From: Roseivirga echinicomitans
GTDB lineage: Bacteria; Bacteroidota; Bacteroidia; Cytophagales; Cyclobacteriaceae
DNA: 64,000 nucleotides
Reading direction: 5' to 3'
Assembly (NCBI RefSeq): GCF_001592935.1
Contig: NZ_LRDB01000007.1
Location: forward strand, 1-64,000
Part shown: piece by piece, positions 61,501 through 64,000 of the stretch
Position numbering within the stretch: the stretch's first letter is position 1
How the letters are laid out: the number at the start of each line of letters is the position of its first letter
Translations under genes and position numbers: made by a program
Notes under the pieces: model-generated
What the model was told of the DNA's origin: nothing
The model's database searches: none
What the model saw: only the letters and a program-made list of their open reading frames with translations

Positions 61501-61961
61501 TTCCACTCCTTGTTTGTGGACAAGGCATTTGCAGTTAAATTACTACTGCCAACAATTAGGTTATAGTGTTCCTTACTTTTAAAGATGTATCCTTTGGTAT
61601 GAGCGTTTCCTGTTGTAGCAATTCTTAGGTCTATATTTGTAAACTGGACTAACCTTTTTAGAGCTTCGGGTTGGGTGAAGTTCAAGTACTGAGAAACTAA
61701 TATCTCGCCTTTTATCCCTCGATCTTCTAATTCCTTCAATTTGTTGATTATCGTAGCAACTCCACTTGTAGTTACAAATGCTACGGATATAAAAAACTGA
61801 TTACAATTTTCAAGCTCATGAAGAATAGTTGAAAGCACCTTTTTCGGTGGATTCTTTTGGTTCACGAGTAACTCTGGTTGGTAATCGAGATTAGATAAAA
61901 TGGACTTGTCTACATACCCAGTCTGTAAACTCTTATTGAAACTTAGAATCATGTCATCCAT
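58512..61961 (-). CDS. PLD-like nuclease / SF2 helicase / DUF3427 / LexA-like S24 protease fusion
   Basis: The 1149-residue multidomain protein starts with a PLD-type domain (residues 40-180; HTK near 121 and GSSNLT near 138). An SF2 DEAD-like helicase follows (Walker A SATGTGKT near 246-253, DETH near 336-339, TATPER, and LGRGLRK in the helicase C lobe). The DUF3427 region is about 640-950 (LYRKYSRKDVFRIL). The C-terminal domain looks like LexA/S24 peptidases: IIGESMNRVIPHG with Ser1047 and FTIK with Lys1092. The ATG at 61961 overlaps the NUDIX stop by 8 bp (ATGGATGA). It may be a DNA-processing defence or damage-response factor; the function is inferred. Confidence 0.85.
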   Translation of the reverse strand: MDDMILSFNKSLQTGYVDKSILSNLDYQPELLVNQKNPPKKVLSTILHELENCNQFFISVAFVTTSGVATIINKLKELEDRGIKGEILVSQYLNFTQPEALKRLVQFTNIDLRIATTGNAHTKGYIFKSKEHYNLIVGSSNLTANALSTNKEWNIKVSALDESGLVEKILNEFRSDFKKGENVTAEYILTYEKIYQSQFLLNRKNKLESLTETQAQITPNSMQKEALENLKNLRAEGKNKALIISATGTGKTYLSAFDAKAFNSKKLLFVVHRLTIAKDSLNTFKSVFGNDKTMGLYSGSEQNLDCDFVFSTIQTISKANHLDNFKKDHFDYIIIDETHRSGADSYLRLIEHFEPKFLLGMTATPERTDGNDIFQLFDHNIAYEIRLNRAMEEEMLSSFHYYGITDLSIDDTEVDRKSDFRYLVSSERVERIIEQVKFYGSDNGITRGLIFCSRKNEAVELSELFNSKGFKTIALTGDSSEEERARAIEKIETDNLSAKLDYIFTVDIFNEGIDIPKINQIIMLRPTDSAIIFIQQLGRGLRKVDGKGYLTVIDFIGNYENNYLIPIALYGDTSYNKDSLRKLITEGSRMIPGASTINFDEITKERIFQSIDTANMQLYADLKKDYNLLKFKLGRTPMMMDFIEHGSRDPFLFVDYANSYYNFIVKVEKAENIALSKQQMKLLELFAKEINNSKRLEESLILKTLIESSKLSVKELKEQVLKNHGYSISEETIKSCVSNLNFEFVREKKDGKMLPAKEIYDLDILSIVNGNFVFSNAFSAHLNQTEFKRFLVDSAAYSIYEFNRLFDADKWQNGFVLYRKYSRKDVFRILNVAENPVAQNVGGYLVSPDNEHCPIFVNYHKEEHISESTKYEDEFVNNKEFDWMSKSNRSLSSNDVQSILGQKGPIRLPLFIKKNNDEGMDFYYMGEVSPELNKVEQTTMPNDKGKQLSVVKIRFNLANPVTSIMFNYLHEKSAIKTVKPAKTAKVIPIQQSLSFEEELRNPIPLYDFYAAAGTFSELQSEKDFTLIEGPENSSSNDYFACKIIGESMNRVIPHGSICLFKPYTGGSRNGKIVLVENIDIQDPDFNSAFTIKTYSSEKSVSEESWGHTSVVLRPNSFDSSYQNIIITAENAAEMRVVGEFVKVLMDTKD

Positions 61962-62349
61962 TAGAAACAAGTTTATCGACTATTGGAATATCGGCAGCAG
62001 CCCAATCTAGTACTGTAAGTTCGTTAATCGTTAGCCATTTTTGATCAATGTGTTCATGAAGGGTGAGTTCTTTCGATTCAACTTCACACGTAAAACTGTG
62101 CATCGTTAATTCGAAATCTGGGTATTGATGTACAACCGTTAGGTAAAAGGATTTGATTTTTGTTGAAAGGTTCAGTTCTTCCAATAGTTCGCGGTGCAAA
62201 GCTTCTTCTTTGGTTTCGCCTTCTTCAATTTTCCCTCCGGGAAATTCAAATTTCTCTGAAATGTAATTGAATTTGTTTTTTGGTCTCTGAACACATAGAA
62301 CCTGATCTTGACAAAATATCACACCTGCAACAACTTCAACCTTTTTCAT
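61954..62349 (-). CDS. NUDIX hydrolase (MutT-like)
   Basis: The 131-residue protein has a NUDIX box GGKIEEGETKEEALHRELLE-EL at about residues 37-59, with conserved Gly, Glu and Arg. The start VEVVAGVIFCQDQVLCVQRP and length fit MutT-type nucleotide pyrophosphohydrolases. These sanitise oxidised dNTPs or hydrolyse signalling nucleotides. The stop overlaps the helicase fusion gene, so the two are translated together. This pairing suggests that the NUDIX enzyme modifies or removes a nucleotide relevant to the helicase/nuclease instead of doing generic housekeeping. Confidence 0.9.
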   Translation of the reverse strand: MKKVEVVAGVIFCQDQVLCVQRPKNKFNYISEKFEFPGGKIEEGETKEEALHRELLEELNLSTKIKSFYLTVVHQYPDFELTMHSFTCEVESKELTLHEHIDQKWLTINELTVLDWAAADIPIVDKLVSNG

Positions 62350-62479
62350 TAATGGCTTCTATTTTTCACTCAATCTAATAGTTTTTAATTTGATTGAGCG
62401 CACCTATAATATAATTGGATATGGATTTTAATAGATTTTCTAAAATTGGGCGGTGATTATGTTAGGAGGGAGATAATAA

Positions 62480-62510
62480 AGAAGGCCATGAATTATTCAT
62501 CCATGGCCTT
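62480..62510. repeat. Hairpin upstream of the NUDIX gene
   Basis: GAAGGCCATG and CATGGCCTTC are perfect arms with an 11-base loop. The hairpin lies between the NUDIX start and the M13 peptidase stop and may be a second terminator for the latter. The 62350-62656 gap holds three hairpins and no gene. Confidence 0.65.
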
Positions 62511-62523
62511 CAACTAGTTTCTG

Positions 62524-62550
62524 CCTTTGTTGGTGACAACACCAACAAGG
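62524..62550. repeat. Solo TTGTTGGTG hairpin
   Basis: GCCTTTGTTGGTG-ACAA-CACCAACAAGGGC, the bare hairpin without DUF779 or araC remnants. It is the minimal form of the family. Confidence 0.8.
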
Positions 62551-62573
62551 GCATCTTATGAGGTCTTTAAAAG

Positions 62574-62609
62574 TTAGAGGGCCGTAAGCTTATTGCTCAC
62601 GGCCCTCTA
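62574..62609 (-). terminator. Strong hairpin terminator after the M13 peptidase gene
   Basis: AGAGGGCCGT and ACGGCCCTCT form a GC-rich stem with a loop of about 14 bases, 48 bp past the stop at 62657. The T tract is weak. Confidence 0.65.
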
Positions 62610-62656
62610 CTCGATTAGCCTATTCTTTTAGTGCTGAGCACTCGGTCACTCAGTTT

Positions 62657-64000
62657 TTACCAAATCTTGATTCTTTCTTCTACAGATTTGTAATTGGCAT
62701 CACCCGGCTGAACATCAAATGCTTCGTAAAAAGGAGTGAAGTTCATTAAAGGACCGTTTACACGCCACATTGGTGGTGAATGGGAATTCGTTTTCACATA
62801 GTTGCGTAAATACTCGTCTCGGGTTTTTACACGCCAAATACGGGCAATGGACATAAAGAAACGTTGGTCGGGCGTATATCCGCCAATCTTTACTGTGTCT
62901 TGTCCTTGCTTGGTTAACTTAAAGGCTTCATAAGCAATGGAGATCCCGCCATTATCTGCTGTATTTTCCCCAACAGATGATTCGCCTATTAAATGCAAAC
63001 TGTCCAAAACAGTATAAGAGCTGTATCGATCAATGATCTGCTGCGTTTTTGCTTGGAATTTTTTGTAGTCTTCATCCGTCCACCAGTTTTTTACATTTCC
63101 ATCTTTATCAAACTGAGCACCTTGATCGTCAAAGGCATGGGTCAATTCGTGGCCGATCACCATTCCAATACCACCATAATTAATGGCGTCATCGGCTTGT
63201 AAATCGAAGTAAGGAAATTGTAGAATTCCTGCTGGAAACACAATCTCATTCTGAGAAGGGTTGTAGTAGGCGGTTACTGTAGATGGCGTTGTGCCCCATT
63301 CAAATTTGTTAGGGGCTTTGTTCAACTTATCTAAACCATACTGATAATCGTTTTTTCTTAACGCCACTACATTTTCAAAGTACTTATCCTTATCTATGTT
63401 TACATTTCCGTAGTCTCTCCAAACATCTGGGTAGCCTACCTTCTTGGTAATCGCGTATAATTTCTCCTTTGCTTGAACCTTTGTGACATCACTCATCCAG
63501 TCCAGTTGATTGATTCTAGTTTCAAAGGCTTTTTGCAGATTGTTGACCAAATCGGCCACCCTAGTTTTCGCCTCTTCATTGAAATATCGTGCTACGTATA
63601 ATTGCCCCAGCGCAAAACCGAGCTGTCTGTCCACCTTATTTACCATGATTTGAGCACGCGGCTGTTTCACGGCTTGCCCAGAGATGATTTTTGAGTATTC
63701 GAAGGCAGCCGTTTCAAAAGGCTCACTTAAGATTTCGGCATAATTGGTCAATACATTGGCTTTTAAATAGGTCTTCCAATCGGCTAAAGGAACGGAAGGA
63801 AGCATAGTATTCAGTTTCGCATAGTAGGCAGGTTGACCCACATCGACAGAATCGGCTTCTGCCCCTAAATCACTTAACAATTTGGACCAGCCAATATTGG
63901 GTTGATTTTTATTAAGATTGGCTACGGCCAGTTTGTTGTAATTGGCTTTGACATCTCTACGTTCGATACGCGTTTTATGCGCTTCCGCCAATTGTTTTTC
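62657..64000 (-). CDS. M13 family zinc peptidase (neprilysin-like), N-terminus beyond the window
   Basis: About 447 C-terminal residues are visible; the frame stays open to 64000, so the start and signal peptide are outside. The zinc site HELTHAFDDQGAQFDKDG and the third ligand in GENTADNGGISIAYEAF are present. SIARIWRVKTRDEYLRN and the terminal IKIW, with the conserved C-terminal Trp, follow. Bacterial M13 peptidases are usually periplasmic lipoproteins that digest oligopeptides, in keeping with the other secreted peptidases in the window. The full protein would be about 670 residues. Confidence 0.92.
   Translation of the reverse strand, partial: EKQLAEAHKTRIERRDVKANYNKLAVANLNKNQPNIGWSKLLSDLGAEADSVDVGQPAYYAKLNTMLPSVPLADWKTYLKANVLTNYAEILSEPFETAAFEYSKIISGQAVKQPRAQIMVNKVDRQLGFALGQLYVARYFNEEAKTRVADLVNNLQKAFETRINQLDWMSDVTKVQAKEKLYAITKKVGYPDVWRDYGNVNIDKDKYFENVVALRKNDYQYGLDKLNKAPNKFEWGTTPSTVTAYYNPSQNEIVFPAGILQFPYFDLQADDAINYGGIGMVIGHELTHAFDDQGAQFDKDGNVKNWWTDEDYKKFQAKTQQIIDRYSSYTVLDSLHLIGESSVGENTADNGGISIAYEAFKLTKQGQDTVKIGGYTPDQRFFMSIARIWRVKTRDEYLRNYVKTNSHSPPMWRVNGPLMNFTPFYEAFDVQPGDANYKSVEERIKIW

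Noticed and set aside
61962-61970. TTG start for the helicase fusion
   Set aside because: The ATG at 61961 gives a neat 8-bp overlap with the NUDIX stop; the TTG adds only three residues.

Overview
The window looks like chromosomal DNA of a Bacteroidota bacterium, probably an aerobic marine Cytophagales relative of the Roseivirga/Fulvivirga kind. This is an inference from gene families: S9 and M13 secreted peptidases, a DUF5117-type metalloprotease, DUF2911, PadR-controlled FtsX-type permeases with prefix domains, LytS/LytTR pairs and TAnnTTTG-like promoter boxes. Shine-Dalgarno sequences are mostly absent. I see no rRNA, tRNA, CRISPR array, prophage or replication origin. Coding density is high, except in several repeat-rich accessory pockets.

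Layout. 1-10.5 kb: tail of an unknown gene, a PqiA-like membrane protein, a secreted metzincin, two S9 peptidases, a CPBP membrane protease and a short coiled-coil protein with a histidine-kinase-like dimerisation segment. 10.5-12.1 kb: an accessory pocket with a dispersed nested inverted repeat and a lone ApeA-like HEPN gene bounded by integron-cassette-like inverted repeats. 12.1-17.6 kb: DUF2911, an SpmA/SpmB-type carrier, RsmE, a GT-C type glycosyltransferase and a sulfatase. 17.7-20.1 kb: a second pocket with a ParE-type toxin-antitoxin pair, a frameshifted small membrane gene, small lipoprotein and orphan genes and several short repeats. 20.1-24.5 kb: 3-hydroxybutyryl-CoA dehydrogenase, CutC, NhaC and a Cys/Met-metabolism PLP enzyme. 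24.5-26.6 kb: a third pocket made mostly of dispersed and tandem repeats around one secreted orphan. 26.6-40.7 kb: two PadR plus permease operons surrounding 6-phosphogluconolactonase, an MscS channel, gluconokinase, a flavodoxin-fold reductase and CsbD.

40.9-46.6 kb holds a molybdenum-cofactor cluster (moaA-moeA-moaC, then a MoaD/ThiS-like gene translationally linked to an Asp-box beta-propeller, with xdhC divergent). 46.7-52.3 kb holds DJ-1/PfpI, DUF1801, an MDR oxidoreductase, a PPP-type phosphoesterase and a LytS/LytTR two-component pair. 52.3-58.5 kb contains an aldehyde dehydrogenase module (DUF779, ALDH, divergent AraC), VOC, SDR and quinone oxidoreductase genes, all punctuated by a hairpin repeat family. 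58.5-62.3 kb is a NUDIX plus PLD/SF2-helicase/DUF3427/LexA-like protease operon that may be a defence or DNA-damage system. The window ends inside an M13 peptidase.

Most interesting points. (1) Two roughly 195-bp MITE-like elements are built from a decayed 3' end of the DUF779 gene joined to a decayed 3' end of the araC gene, between terminal hairpins. They look like internal-deletion derivatives of the neighbouring 3.1-kb DUF779-ALDH-araC unit, which is itself bounded by the same hairpins, so that unit may have been mobile. (2) The PLD-helicase-S24 fusion with an overlapping NUDIX gene. (3) The HEPN gene in an attC-like setting. (4) The MoaD-like/beta-propeller pair. All of these come from reading the sequence by eye; no database search was run.
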